From the NCBI GenBank assembly GCA_934149305.1, contig CAKPEF010000005.1, positions 25,658 to 89,657 of the forward strand: a stretch of 64,000 nt of DNA, read 5' to 3'. The position numbers and the translations under genes were made by a program. This document shows, piece by piece, positions 8,671 to 18,270 of this stretch. The DNA comes from an uncultured Clostridia bacterium (GTDB taxonomy: Bacteria > Bacillota > Clostridia > TANB77 > UBA1234). How positions within the stretch are numbered: position 1 is the stretch's first letter; every line of letters starts with the position of its first letter. The notes under the pieces are model-generated. The model had not been told where the DNA came from and did not search any database. It was given only the letters and a program-made list of their open reading frames with translations.

Positions 8671-9351
8671 ATGAAAAAGATTTCAAAAGTACTATTAGTT
8701 TTTATTGCTATATTAATGTTAATGACAAGTGCTATTTATGCTAAAGACAAAGAACTTGAAAGTGTTGCAGTCACAGATATAGATGAGCCATATGCAAACG
8801 ACAGAACACTAGATACTACTGCAGAGGTTAGCAGTAGTGCTAGATATAGAGTAACAAAGGTTGCTTGGAAAATAAATTCAAATGTTTATGAGGTTTATGT
8901 AACATTAAAGCCAAGCATAGGATATATATTTGCAGATAATGTTACTGGCACAATAAACGGAAAAACTATCACATCTGTAGAAAAAATAAGTGATGAAGAG
9001 ATTATTATATCTTATGCATTTACTACAAGAACAACAGACAGTTCAGTGTCAACGAGAAGACATAGAATTTTAACATATTTTGATGCAGAAAAAGGAAAAA
9101 TATCACCATCAATAGTTAGACCGCTACATGGTTCTAGTCAGATACTGGAAATTATTCCTAAAGAGGGATACGAAATTGAAGATGTGAAAGTGGATGGAGA
9201 ATCAGTTGGTGCGGTTTCATCATATGAATTTAGAAGAATAAAAGAAAATCATGAAATAAGAGCTTATTTTAAAAGGGTTGCAGGCGCTAGCCAAAATGAT
9301 AAGCCTATTTTAAAGGCTATTAAAAATGCTATAAATATGATTAAAATGTAG
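8671..9351 (+). CDS. Secreted protein with bacterial-repeat domain
   Basis: 226 residues. A signal peptide (MKKISKVLLVFIAILMLMTS, cut near AIYA-KDK) points to export. The middle (residues ~60-125) resembles the small beta modules with TVTL/GYIFADNVTGTINGK patterns found in clostridial surface proteins. Residues ~140-205 (YFDAEKGKIS...PKEGYEIEDVKVDG...ENHEIRAYF) fit the InlB/Flg_new_2-type bacterial repeat. No sortase motif or choline-binding repeats are seen, so it may be secreted or loosely attached. GAGGAGG precedes the ATG. Monocistronic; function unknown. Confidence 0.75.
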   Translation: MKKISKVLLVFIAILMLMTSAIYAKDKELESVAVTDIDEPYANDRTLDTTAEVSSSARYRVTKVAWKINSNVYEVYVTLKPSIGYIFADNVTGTINGKTITSVEKISDEEIIISYAFTTRTTDSSVSTRRHRILTYFDAEKGKISPSIVRPLHGSSQILEIIPKEGYEIEDVKVDGESVGAVSSYEFRRIKENHEIRAYFKRVAGASQNDKPILKAIKNAINMIKM

Positions 9352-9399
9352 CCAAATTGCTGGCTTTCACTGGCTGTAGCAACTTTTTTTGCTAAAGTC

Positions 9400-9428
9400 T
9401 TGCAATAGAGCAATAAATATGTTATTAT
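9400..9428 (+). promoter_or_regulatory. Promoter of rpmE
   Basis: TTGCAA (9400-9405), 17-bp spacer, TATTAT (9423-9428). Confidence 0.65.
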
Positions 9429-9494
9429 ATTAGAGCATGATTAGTGAAAAATGAAATAATTATATACAAGGTGTGCAAAAGAGAGGTGAAATAA

Positions 9495-9698
9495 ATGAAA
9501 GCGGGAATACATCCAGAATACAAAGAGGCTACAATCAAATGTGGTTGTGGTAACGTAATAAAAGTTGGTTCAACTAAAGAGAATATGTCAGTCGAGGTAT
9601 GCTCAAAATGTCATCCATTCTACACAGGAAATCAAAAATTCCAAGCAACAGGTGGTAGAGTTGAACAATTTAAGAAAAAATACGGAATTAAAGACTAA
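9495..9698 (+). CDS. rpmE: 50S ribosomal protein bL31
   Basis: 67 residues, normal length. It begins MKAGIHPEYKEATIKCGCGN and ends in the family pattern GRVEQFKKKYG. The cysteines CGC and CSKC form the zinc ribbon, so this is the zinc-containing C+ form. It sits at the 50S/30S interface. GAGAGGTG precedes the ATG. A strong terminator follows, so it is a single-gene unit. Confidence 0.96.
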   Translation: MKAGIHPEYKEATIKCGCGNVIKVGSTKENMSVEVCSKCHPFYTGNQKFQATGGRVEQFKKKYGIKD

Positions 9699-9714
9699 TT
9701 CTAATATGTTTTTT

Positions 9715-9750
9715 ACGAGTAAGATTCAAGCTAAATCTTACTCGTTTTTT
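9715..9750 (+). terminator. Rho-independent terminator of rpmE
   Basis: ACGAGTAAGATT (9715-9726) and AATCTTACTCGT (9734-9745) form a perfect 12-bp stem followed by a T-run. Confidence 0.93.
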
Positions 9751-9751
9751 G

Positions 9752-9780
9752 TTGTCTTTAGTGGCAATTTATGTTAAAAT
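9752..9780 (+). promoter_or_regulatory. Promoter of mfd
   Basis: TTGTCT (9752-9757), 17-bp spacer, TAAAAT (9775-9780), directly behind the rpmE terminator. Confidence 0.65.
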
Positions 9781-9814
9781 ATTAACTACAACAAAAAGAA
9801 AACGAGGTAATAAA

Positions 9815-12800
9815 ATGAATGATTCTTTAATTAAAATCTTACCTAAAATGAAAAAATTCGAGGCATATATAAATGATGTAAATAAAGATAACTTTCCAAT
9901 CACTCTTTCAGGACTTTCTGAGAGTAGTAAGGCACACTTTATGTATGCTACAAGATTTTATTCAGGGAAGCCGATTTTAGTTGTTACATACAATGATATT
10001 CAACTTAAAAAGATAATAGGCGATTTCAAATTTTTTAGTGATGAAGAGGTTCTAGTTTTTCCTAAAAAAGAGGTTGTTTATTATGATATCGATACAATGA
10101 ATAAAGATGCAACAATGGACAGAATTAGCGTGTATACAAAGCTATATAACAGCGACGCTAAGGTGATTTTGACAACTGTTGAAGCACTAATGCAAAAAAC
10201 AATCTCTAAAGATGAGCTTTTTTCGAGAGTACTTCAACTAGAAGTTGGCAAACAATTTAAGTTAGAAGAACTAAAAGAAAACCTTACATACCTAGGATAC
10301 GAGAGAACTGATATGGTACAAGGTAGAGGTGAATATACGGTAAGAGGAGGAATTGTAGATGTTTTTCCGCTTACTACTAAAAATCCTATAAGAATAGAGT
10401 TTTGGGGCGATGAGATCGATTCAATAAGAGTGTTTGATGTAGAATCTCAAAGAACAGTTGATACGATAAGAGATATCAGTATTTTCCCGGCAGAAGAATT
10501 TTTGATAGACACTTCAAAACTTGAGGATATAGGAGATAACATATTAAAAAAATATCCAGATGAATTAGAAGATGTAGAAGTTATAAAGCATGGCAATTAT
10601 TTAACTAAAATTGATAAATACTTTGAATTTTTCTACCAAAAGACATCAACTCTACTAGATTATATAGGTAAAGATGCAATTGTGTTTGTAGACGAACCTA
10701 CTAGAATTATTTCTAAAGCGCAATCTGTTGAGTTTGAAAATAATGAAATAATAAAACAACTTATGGATAAAGGCAAAGTTGTTCCAAGTTATACAAAGTC
10801 TATGCTTAATTATGCTGATGTAGAGGAGTGCCTTGAAAAGAAAAATTTAATCAATTTAGAAAGAATTGATGGAAATACGCATGCAAAAAGAAACGGATAC
10901 AGCTTTAGCTGTAGGGAGGTCAACTTTTTTCGTGGTTCAATGGATATATTTATTCAGGAAGTTGAAGAATGTAGAGAAAAAGAAAAAATAATAGTAATAC
11001 TTGGTGGAACAACATCAAAAGCTAGAGGCATAGCTACAATGCTTTTAGAGCACAAGATAAATGCGGTATTTTTAGAAAAAATAGATGACAATATGTTTAA
11101 TAATAAGCAGGTGATTGTCATACCGGGAATGCTTTCAGAGGGCTTTGAGTATACCGACTTAGGACTTGTAATAGCAACAGGTGAATTTACAACGATAAAA
11201 GAAAGCAGGAGGTCTTATAAACCAGTAGCATTTAAACAAGGAAAGAAAGTTGTTTTTGCCGATTTGAATGTTGGTGATTATGTTGTTCATAGCGTTCATG
11301 GAATTGGACAATATATGGGCATAAAAACGCTTATAGTGGACAATATTAAGCAAGATTATATAATGATAAGGTATAAAGATGATGCAATGCTTTATATTAA
11401 AACTAATCAGCTAGATTCGATTAGAAAATATATGAGTGACAGCGACAATCCACCTAAGCTAAATAAAATGGGCAGTAAAGAATTTGCTAATATAAAGGCA
11501 AAGGTTAAAGCATCATTGAAAGATATTGCTAAAGGACTTATTGAACTATATGCCAAAAGAAAGAATGCCGTTGGCTATGCCTTTTCAAAGGATACCGTTT
11601 GGCAAAACGAATTCGAAGAAGCGTTTCCGTATCAAGAAACAGATGACCAACTTCGTTGTATAGAAGAAGTAAAAACTGATATGGAGAAAACACAGCCAAT
11701 GGATAGACTTCTTTGTGGTGATGTTGGATACGGAAAAACAGAGGTGGCAATCCGTGCGGCATTTAAAGCTGTTATGGATAGCAAACAAGTTGCCTATCTA
11801 GTTCCAACCACTGTCTTGGCGGAGCAGCAATATAAATCATTTAGTGAGAGAATGAAAAACTTCCCTATAAGGTTAGATGTTTTAGATAGATTTAGAACTC
11901 CAAAAGAAAAGTCAAACATAATAAAAAAGACAAAGAATGGTGAACTAGATATTATAATAGGAACTCATAGTTTGCTTCAAAAAGATATGGAGTTTAAAGA
12001 TTTAGGACTTTTAATAATAGATGAGGAGCAACGTTTTGGTGTTACGCAAAAAGAAAAGATAAAGAAGCTAAAAAATAATGTGGATGTTTTAACTATGACT
12101 GCAACACCAATTCCAAGAACAATGCATATGTCGATTGTTGGAATAAGAGATATGAGCGTAATATATGAACCGCCACAGAATAGAAGACCAATTCAAACAT
12201 ATGTGTTAGAGTATGATGAAGAGGTTATAAAAGAGGCAATTATAAAAGAGATTGAAAGAGGCGGACAAATATTTTATTTGTATAATAGAGTTGAAGGCAT
12301 CGAAAGAAAAGCAAGCGAAATATCAAAACTTGTTCCAGAGGCAAGAGTAGCTTTTGCACATGGTCAGATGACAAGTAATCAACTTGAAAATATAATGAAA
12401 GATTTTGTTGATGGAAATGTAGATGTTATTATATGTACAACAATATTAGAGTCAGGAATAGATATTCCAAATGCTAACACAATAATTGTTGAAGATGCAG
12501 ATAGACTCGGACTTGCACAACTTTATCAAATAAGAGGTCGTGTTGGTAGAAGCGATAAGGTGGCATATGCATACATCACATATAGAAGAAATAAGGTGCT
12601 TTCGGAAGTCTCAGAAAAAAGACTAAAAGCAATAAAAGAATTTACAGAGTTTGGTTCGGGATTTAAAATCGCACTTAGGGACTTAGAAATAAGAGGAGCA
12701 GGAAATATTTTGGGCCCGGAGCAACATGGACACATGGAGGCAGTTGGTTACGAGATGTATTGTAAACTTCTTGATGAAACAGTAAAAGAGTTACAAGGAG

Positions 12801-13261
12801 AAAAAGTTGTTGAAGAAGTTGATACACAAATAGATTTGAAAGTTACAGCATATATTCCAAATGATTATATAGAAAATCAAAATCAAAAAATCGAGACATA
12901 TCAAGATATTGCAAACCTAGAGAAAGAAGAGCAAATTAGTGAGATTATCGACGAGTTAATTGATAGATTTGGTGAAATACCAACAGAGGTTACAAACTTA
13001 ATCGAAATAGCAAGAATAAAGATATTAGCAAGAAACCTAAAAATATTAAGTATAATTCAAAAACAAGATAATGTTGTAATTCAATTTAGTGAAGATGAAA
13101 ATAATATAGCAGATAAAATACAAATACTGATTGATTTATATAAAAATAAAATATTTTTCTCAGGTGCCGGAGCACCATATATAACTTTAAAGTTGCAAAG
13201 CAAAAAAGATAGTGATATATTAGATGAGGTGTATAAATTATTAAACATATTGAAAGGATGA
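9815..13261 (+). CDS. mfd: Transcription-repair coupling factor Mfd
   Basis: 1148 residues from ATG 9815, chosen over an upstream TTG because ACGAGG sits 9 bases before it. Domains in order: UvrB-homology region (~1-340), RNA polymerase-interacting domain (~480-570, FADLNVGDYVVHSVHGIGQY) and the superfamily 2 translocase with Walker A GDVGYGKTEVA, DEEQRFG, TATPIPRT and QIRGRVGRS. The TRCF C-terminal domain (~1000-1148) follows. It displaces stalled RNA polymerase and recruits UvrA. It is followed by a PrsA-like gene 10 bp later, an arrangement common in clostridia. Confidence 0.97.
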   Translation: MNDSLIKILPKMKKFEAYINDVNKDNFPITLSGLSESSKAHFMYATRFYSGKPILVVTYNDIQLKKIIGDFKFFSDEEVLVFPKKEVVYYDIDTMNKDATMDRISVYTKLYNSDAKVILTTVEALMQKTISKDELFSRVLQLEVGKQFKLEELKENLTYLGYERTDMVQGRGEYTVRGGIVDVFPLTTKNPIRIEFWGDEIDSIRVFDVESQRTVDTIRDISIFPAEEFLIDTSKLEDIGDNILKKYPDELEDVEVIKHGNYLTKIDKYFEFFYQKTSTLLDYIGKDAIVFVDEPTRIISKAQSVEFENNEIIKQLMDKGKVVPSYTKSMLNYADVEECLEKKNLINLERIDGNTHAKRNGYSFSCREVNFFRGSMDIFIQEVEECREKEKIIVILGGTTSKARGIATMLLEHKINAVFLEKIDDNMFNNKQVIVIPGMLSEGFEYTDLGLVIATGEFTTIKESRRSYKPVAFKQGKKVVFADLNVGDYVVHSVHGIGQYMGIKTLIVDNIKQDYIMIRYKDDAMLYIKTNQLDSIRKYMSDSDNPPKLNKMGSKEFANIKAKVKASLKDIAKGLIELYAKRKNAVGYAFSKDTVWQNEFEEAFPYQETDDQLRCIEEVKTDMEKTQPMDRLLCGDVGYGKTEVAIRAAFKAVMDSKQVAYLVPTTVLAEQQYKSFSERMKNFPIRLDVLDRFRTPKEKSNIIKKTKNGELDIIIGTHSLLQKDMEFKDLGLLIIDEEQRFGVTQKEKIKKLKNNVDVLTMTATPIPRTMHMSIVGIRDMSVIYEPPQNRRPIQTYVLEYDEEVIKEAIIKEIERGGQIFYLYNRVEGIERKASEISKLVPEARVAFAHGQMTSNQLENIMKDFVDGNVDVIICTTILESGIDIPNANTIIVEDADRLGLAQLYQIRGRVGRSDKVAYAYITYRRNKVLSEVSEKRLKAIKEFTEFGSGFKIALRDLEIRGAGNILGPEQHGHMEAVGYEMYCKLLDETVKELQGEKVVEEVDTQIDLKVTAYIPNDYIENQNQKIETYQDIANLEKEEQISEIIDELIDRFGEIPTEVTNLIEIARIKILARNLKILSIIQKQDNVVIQFSEDENNIADKIQILIDLYKNKIFFSGAGAPYITLKLQSKKDSDILDEVYKLLNILKG

Positions 13262-13270
13262 TTGTAGATT

Positions 13271-14329
13271 ATGGATAAAAAGACAGGAATTATTATAGGA
13301 ATCATAACTGCTGTAATAGTTATTCTAGTAGCAGTTGTATTTATTATGGAAGGAAGTTCAAATAATAGTACATTAGCGGCAGATGTAATAGCAAAGATAA
13401 ATGGCAATGATTATTCAGTAACAGACTTTAAGAATTATATAAAATTATCTAACTTAGAAGATGGCGATATAAATAAAAAAATGGATGAAGAAGGAATCCA
13501 AGACATGTTAGAACATTTTCTACAAGAAAAGATATATAGTGAGGCAGCAAAAAACAATGGAATTGAATTAGAAAGTGGAGATGTAGCATCTTTTTCAAAA
13601 GAATATGATGAAAAAGCAAGCACATTAGTAGCTGCAAATATTTCAAGAGAAGATTATGAAAAGTATAAAACAGATAATAGATTGAAACAAGAATTACAAA
13701 TGAACATATCAAAATATTACGAATTGCCAAGTGGCGAATATGAAACAATAAAAGAAAATTACGAAAAACAAGGTATGTATAAAACTTATGGATATAGACT
13801 AATGGCCATTCCTTATGAAAATCCAAAATCAGGAGATGAAAGTGGTGACATAAGTGGCGATGTATCAGGAGATAGCGAGAGTGGAGAAAAAGAAGATTTA
13901 TCAAGAGAAGCACAAATGAAAGTAGCAGAAGATGTATTAGCAAGAATTAAATCAGGAGATGACTTTGAAAAATTATCAAAAGAATATGGTTCAACAAGAA
14001 TTTCATTCAAAGGAAATAGTTATGTACTTGTAAACGGAGACTTAGAATATGCAACAATGCCATTACTTTCTAGTAAACTAGGAAGTGAAGATTTATATAA
14101 TGCAGTAATAAAGCTAAACAATGGTGATGTTACTGATATTATCGAAGATGAACAATATACAACATTGCAAATAGTAAAAGTAGAATCAGTAGAAGATGGA
14201 TTCACAGGCGAAGGGGAAACAGAATTAAAAGAAGTTTTATTAAGTCAAACTGCAGACAGCATAATTTCTGCAGGAATGAAATACGAAGTAAACAAAAGAG
14301 CTGTTTTAAGAACTATGTATGATAATTAA
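13271..14329 (+). CDS. PrsA/SurA-like membrane-anchored foldase
   Basis: 352 residues. One N-terminal membrane segment (residues 5-27), then a SurA/PrsA N-terminal helical domain (~45-150) and a parvulin-type rotamase region (~215-310: AQMKVAEDVLARIKSGDDFEKLSKEYG). Between them lies a low-complexity linker with repeated SGD triplets (~176-205), a signature shared with other exported proteins in this window. It probably helps secreted proteins fold outside the membrane. It lacks the PrsA lipobox cysteine, so it is likely anchored by the uncleaved helix. Ten bp after mfd. Confidence 0.78.
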   Translation: MDKKTGIIIGIITAVIVILVAVVFIMEGSSNNSTLAADVIAKINGNDYSVTDFKNYIKLSNLEDGDINKKMDEEGIQDMLEHFLQEKIYSEAAKNNGIELESGDVASFSKEYDEKASTLVAANISREDYEKYKTDNRLKQELQMNISKYYELPSGEYETIKENYEKQGMYKTYGYRLMAIPYENPKSGDESGDISGDVSGDSESGEKEDLSREAQMKVAEDVLARIKSGDDFEKLSKEYGSTRISFKGNSYVLVNGDLEYATMPLLSSKLGSEDLYNAVIKLNNGDVTDIIEDEQYTTLQIVKVESVEDGFTGEGETELKEVLLSQTADSIISAGMKYEVNKRAVLRTMYDN

Positions 14330-14340
14330 ACTAAAAACAA

Positions 14341-14380
14341 TTTACCCTAATAACTCATAATATTAGGGTAAATTTATTTT
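14341..14380 (+). terminator. Rho-independent terminator
   Basis: TTTACCCTAATA (14341-14352) pairs with TATTAGGGTAAA (14361-14372), then TTTATTTT. It closes the mfd unit. Confidence 0.88.
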
Positions 14381-14436
14381 GTATATATAAACAATTAAGC
14401 TAATATTTGACATTGATTATTACATGGAGGGAAATT

Positions 14437-15189
14437 ATGATAGTAAGTAAGACAAACGATTATATAAAACATATAAAATCATTATCTGAGAAAAAGTATA
14501 GAGACGAATATCATGAATTTATAATAGAGGGAATAAAATTGGTAAATGAAGCAATAATTGAAAAAGCGAATATCAAAAAAATTATAATTTGTGAAGAACT
14601 GTTAAAAGAAAAAGTAGAATCTGAAAATGTAGAATGTGTATCAGAAACAGTTTTTAGACATATAAGTGAAACACAAAATCCTCAAGGAATTTTAGCAGTA
14701 GTAAAGCAAAAAACAAGTGAAAAAGAATATGGAAAAACAATATTCGCATTAGATAATTTAAGAGATCCAGGAAACCTAGGTACAATAATTAGAACATTAG
14801 ACTCGGCAGGCATATCATCACTTATATTATCAAAAGGTTCTGCAGACTTATATAATCCTAAAGTAATAAGAAGCACAATGGGAGCAATTTTTAGAATAAA
14901 TTCAGAATACACAGAAAATTTACAAGAAAAATTATTGAATTTAAAATCTGATGGATATAAGGTAATAGTGACATCGCTTGCAACCACAAACTACATATAT
15001 GATCTGAATTTAAAAGAAAAATCAGTAATAGTTATTGGAAATGAATCGCAAGGCGTTAGCGATGAGATTTTAGAAATTGCAGATGTTAAAACAAAAATAC
15101 CTATGATAGGGAGATCAGAAAGCCTTAATGCTGGCGTTGCTGCTAGTATTTTAGCATATGAGGTTGTAAGACAAAATTTTAAAAACTAA
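14437..15189 (+). CDS. SpoU/TrmH-family RNA 2'-O-methyltransferase
   Basis: 250 residues from ATG 14437, preceded by GGAGGG. The N-terminal substrate-binding domain (residues 1-95) is followed by the SPOUT catalytic fold with its three motifs: DNLRDPGNLGTIIRT, VIGNESQGVSDEI and IPMIGRSESLNAGVAASI. The conserved Asn, Glu and Ser/Asn residues are present. It methylates a ribose 2'-OH in rRNA or tRNA; the exact target is not readable (RlmB/TsnR-like). It is followed by the exporter pair with a 15-bp gap, so may share their transcript. Confidence 0.9.
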   Translation: MIVSKTNDYIKHIKSLSEKKYRDEYHEFIIEGIKLVNEAIIEKANIKKIIICEELLKEKVESENVECVSETVFRHISETQNPQGILAVVKQKTSEKEYGKTIFALDNLRDPGNLGTIIRTLDSAGISSLILSKGSADLYNPKVIRSTMGAIFRINSEYTENLQEKLLNLKSDGYKVIVTSLATTNYIYDLNLKEKSVIVIGNESQGVSDEILEIADVKTKIPMIGRSESLNAGVAASILAYEVVRQNFKN

Positions 15190-15204
15190 GGAGCGTTATT
15201 CAAA

Positions 15205-16713
15205 ATGAAAAAGTGGATAAAAAGAATTATTATATTATTGGTACTGATAGCTGTTGTTGTAGCAATAGTGTACAAACCAAAAGATACTGTTTCATATAGA
15301 ACATCAGAAGCGAAAAAAGGAAACATTGAAACAATAGTATCTGGCAGTGGAGCACTAGCTGCCACAAAAGAGAAAAAGGAATATGCAAAAGTATCAGCAC
15401 AAGTAGAAGAAGTGTATCATAAAGAGGGAGAGAGAGTTGAAAAAGATACTCCAATAATAAAGCTTGATTCTAGTAAATATGAATCAACCATAAAAACGCA
15501 AGAAATAGCAATAAAACAAACAGAGCTTTCAAAAAGCAGTATTGAAAAACAAATAAGAGACTTAGAGATAAAATCAGATACAGATGGGTATGTTACAAAC
15601 TTAGCATTAACAAATGGTACATTTGTAACAAGCACAATGGGAGTATGTGACATAGTAGAAGATAATAAATTTCAAGTCGTTTTACAATTTACTTATTATG
15701 AGAATAATCCAATAACAATTGGAACTAATGCAAATGTTTTTTTAGTAGATAGTATGACAACAATGGTTGGTACAGTTACAAAAGTTAGTGACATGAGAAA
15801 ATTGATCTCTGGAAATGCTCAAGTCATAGATGTGACTATAGAGGTAGAAACACCAGGATATTCATTAGAGGGTGCGAATGCAAAGGCTGAACTTTCAAAT
15901 GGAGTTACAGTTCTTCAAAGTACAAATATGTCTAATTTCACTAGAATAAATTCGAATATAATAAGAGCAAAATCAACCGGTACAGTAAAAAAAGTATATG
16001 TAGTAGAAGGACAAAAAGTTAAAGCTGGTGACAAAATAGCACTTTTAGAAAACTCTGATTTAGAGACAAATTTGCAAAATGTAAAATTAAATTTAGAAAA
16101 TTTAAATAACCAGTTGAAAACAATGAAAGATCAGCTAGAAGATTATATAATAACTGCACCAATTGATGGAGTAATAACTTCACAAGACATAGAAAAAGGT
16201 GACATGGTGGCAGCCGGTACATTACTTACATCTATTTCAGATAAAGATACAATGAAGTTTGTAATTCCAATAGATGAGTTAGATATTGCAAAAATAAATT
16301 ACGACCAAGAAGTTAGAGTAAAAATAGATGCATTAGATGAAACAGAAAACAATCCTTTGAATGGCAAAATAACAGATATTCCAGAAGAGGGAGTGACAGT
16401 TGCAGGTGTTACAGACTATTATGTAACAATTCAAGTATCAGGTAATCAAAGTATGAAAATATCAATGAATGCAAATGCCGATATAGTAATAAATAGCTTA
16501 AAAGATGTATTAACAATTCCAGTTGATTCTATAATCAAAGAAAACGGAAAGAAATATGTCAATGTATTGCTACAAGATGGAGTTACAGTAGAAAGAAAAG
16601 AAATCGAAACAGGTGCAAGTGATATAACAAATATAGAAGTAAAAAGTGGACTTGAAGAGGGAGAAAAAGTTATAATTCCTGAAGTAAACTCTGGAATTAG
16701 TTTCTTCATGTAA
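15205..16713 (+). CDS. HlyD/MacA-like efflux adaptor
   Basis: 502 residues. One N-terminal membrane anchor (residues 5-23), a lipoyl-like half motif, a helical hairpin (~85-115), a second lipoyl/hairpin (~245-310, GTVKKVYVVEGQKVKAGD) and a beta-barrel C-terminal region ending EGLEEGEKVIIP-like. Membrane fusion protein of a MacAB-type exporter, located outside the membrane and working with the permease that follows. The two lipoyl half-motifs bracket an unusually long internal insertion. No ATPase gene lies between adaptor and permease. Confidence 0.85.
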   Translation: MKKWIKRIIILLVLIAVVVAIVYKPKDTVSYRTSEAKKGNIETIVSGSGALAATKEKKEYAKVSAQVEEVYHKEGERVEKDTPIIKLDSSKYESTIKTQEIAIKQTELSKSSIEKQIRDLEIKSDTDGYVTNLALTNGTFVTSTMGVCDIVEDNKFQVVLQFTYYENNPITIGTNANVFLVDSMTTMVGTVTKVSDMRKLISGNAQVIDVTIEVETPGYSLEGANAKAELSNGVTVLQSTNMSNFTRINSNIIRAKSTGTVKKVYVVEGQKVKAGDKIALLENSDLETNLQNVKLNLENLNNQLKTMKDQLEDYIITAPIDGVITSQDIEKGDMVAAGTLLTSISDKDTMKFVIPIDELDIAKINYDQEVRVKIDALDETENNPLNGKITDIPEEGVTVAGVTDYYVTIQVSGNQSMKISMNANADIVINSLKDVLTIPVDSIIKENGKKYVNVLLQDGVTVERKEIETGASDITNIEVKSGLEEGEKVIIPEVNSGISFFM

Positions 16714-16743
16714 ATAAAGTTATATCATAGAAAGGAAAAACAA

Positions 16744-17922
16744 ATGAATTTTTTATTTGCATATAAGATGGCTATAAAAAGTATATTAAGCAACAAGGTA
16801 AGATCATTTTTAACGATGCTTGGCGTAATTATAGGTGTTATGGCAGTTATTGTTGCTGTTGGATTTGCACAAGGAAGTATGGCAACAATTACGAATAGAA
16901 TAGAGGGCATGGGCTCGAATGCAATCACAGGTATGATAATAGCAAAAAACGAAAGCAATAAGGGCATTACTACCACAGACCTTGAAAAGCTTGCTAACAG
17001 TTCAGCATATATTAAAAGTATATCACCATATACAATGACATCAGAAATAGTAAAAGCTGGTGGCGAAAGCAAAAGCGCAGGTATAATAGGAACAAATGAA
17101 GATTATCTTGAAATAGAGGGACAAAAACTAAAAACAGGAAGATTCATAACAAGATTAGACTTAGAAAACTCTGATAAAGTTGCAGTTATAGGTGCTGCAG
17201 TTGAAAAAAAGCTTTTTGATGGAAAAGACCCTTTAGGACAAACAATAAAAGTAAAAGGTGTCAATTTTACAATAGTAGGAACACTAGAATCTGTTATGAA
17301 TGCGGCAGAGGGAACAAAAGATGATTATGTATTTGTTCCGGTAAATGTAGCGCAAAGAACATTAAAAATAAAAAATATAACAATGTTTATTGCAGAAGCT
17401 AGTGCACAAGATACAGTAGATTTAGCAAAACAAAAAATAGAAGATTACTTATATAGCATTTATAAAGATAAAGATGACTATATATTATTTACTCAAGAAT
17501 CAATACTTTCAATGCTTGGCGATGTATCAAGCATAATGATGCTCATACTTGGAAGCATTGCAACCATTTCACTTATTGTAGGTGGAATTGGAATCATGAA
17601 TATAATGCTAGTGTCTGTAACAGAAAGAACTAGAGAAATAGGAATAAGAAAAGCAATAGGAGCAAAAAAGAAAGACATATTGGTACAATTTCTAATAGAA
17701 GCACTTATGCTTACAGGAATCGGAGGAATAATTGGGATAATTCTTGGACTAGTAACAATAAAATATGGAATAGGTTCAATAAGTTTAATAACACCAGTAT
17801 ATTCACTTTCATGGACATTAGCAGCATTTTTAATATCGCTTACTATAGGCGTTGTATTTGGAATATTCCCAGCGTATAAAGCTGCAAAACTAAATCCAAT
17901 CGATGCACTAAGAACACAGTAA
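16744..17922 (+). CDS. MacB/FtsX-family ABC permease
   Basis: 392 residues. One N-terminal membrane helix, an extracytoplasmic MacB core domain (~40-235) and three C-terminal helices of the FtsX domain. The family cytoplasmic motif VTERTREIGIRKAIGAKKKDIL sits at ~295 and the C-terminus AAKLNPIDALR is typical. It lacks a nucleotide-binding domain, so it needs a separate ATPase that is not in this cluster. It forms a mechanotransmission exporter with the upstream adaptor; substrate unknown. GAAAGG precedes ATG 16744. Confidence 0.9.
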   Translation: MNFLFAYKMAIKSILSNKVRSFLTMLGVIIGVMAVIVAVGFAQGSMATITNRIEGMGSNAITGMIIAKNESNKGITTTDLEKLANSSAYIKSISPYTMTSEIVKAGGESKSAGIIGTNEDYLEIEGQKLKTGRFITRLDLENSDKVAVIGAAVEKKLFDGKDPLGQTIKVKGVNFTIVGTLESVMNAAEGTKDDYVFVPVNVAQRTLKIKNITMFIAEASAQDTVDLAKQKIEDYLYSIYKDKDDYILFTQESILSMLGDVSSIMMLILGSIATISLIVGGIGIMNIMLVSVTERTREIGIRKAIGAKKKDILVQFLIEALMLTGIGGIIGIILGLVTIKYGIGSISLITPVYSLSWTLAAFLISLTIGVVFGIFPAYKAAKLNPIDALRTQ

Positions 17923-17939
17923 AACTATAAATTTCATAA

Positions 17940-17979
17940 AACCACTTCACTAAACATATGTATTAGTGAGGTGGTTTTT
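17940..17979 (+). terminator. Terminator hairpin whose 3' arm holds the yqfC ribosome binding site
   Basis: AACCACTTCACTAA (17940-17953) pairs with TTAGTGAGGTGGTT (17963-17976), one weak pair, followed by TTTTTG. The descending arm contains GAGGTGG, the only plausible ribosome binding site for yqfC at 17983. Confidence 0.75.
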
Positions 17980-17982
17980 GTT

Positions 17983-18252
17983 ATGTCAAAAGAAGAAAAG
18001 AAAAATGTGAGAGAAAAACTTCAAACAGCGATGGAAATACCAAAAGAACTTTTAAAAGATTATTCAAGAGTTACAATAATCGGTGCAGAAGATGTATGGA
18101 TTGAAAACTACAAAAGTATTTTAGAGTATAACGAAGATATGATTAGACTTAGTAACAATATTTGCATATATGGTATGAATCTAAGCGTTGCAGAAATAAG
18201 AAAAGATGATATCTTAATAGTCGGAAAAATAAAAAATGTAGAATTTGAATAA
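17983..18252 (+). CDS. yqfC: Sporulation protein YqfC
   Basis: 89 residues from ATG 17983. The pattern KELLKDYSRVTIIG...VWIENYKSILEYNEDMIRL...LRI-like beta strands matches YqfC, a small mother-cell sporulation protein of the YabP/YqfC fold. It stands immediately before yqfD as in most spore formers. In Bacillus the pair is transcribed by sigma-E; no sigma-E promoter could be identified confidently here because the upstream region is occupied by a terminator hairpin overlapping its ribosome binding site. Confidence 0.88.
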   Translation: MSKEEKKNVREKLQTAMEIPKELLKDYSRVTIIGAEDVWIENYKSILEYNEDMIRLSNNICIYGMNLSVAEIRKDDILIVGKIKNVEFE

Positions 18253-18270
18253 TTTTTTAGGAGGCTTGAA

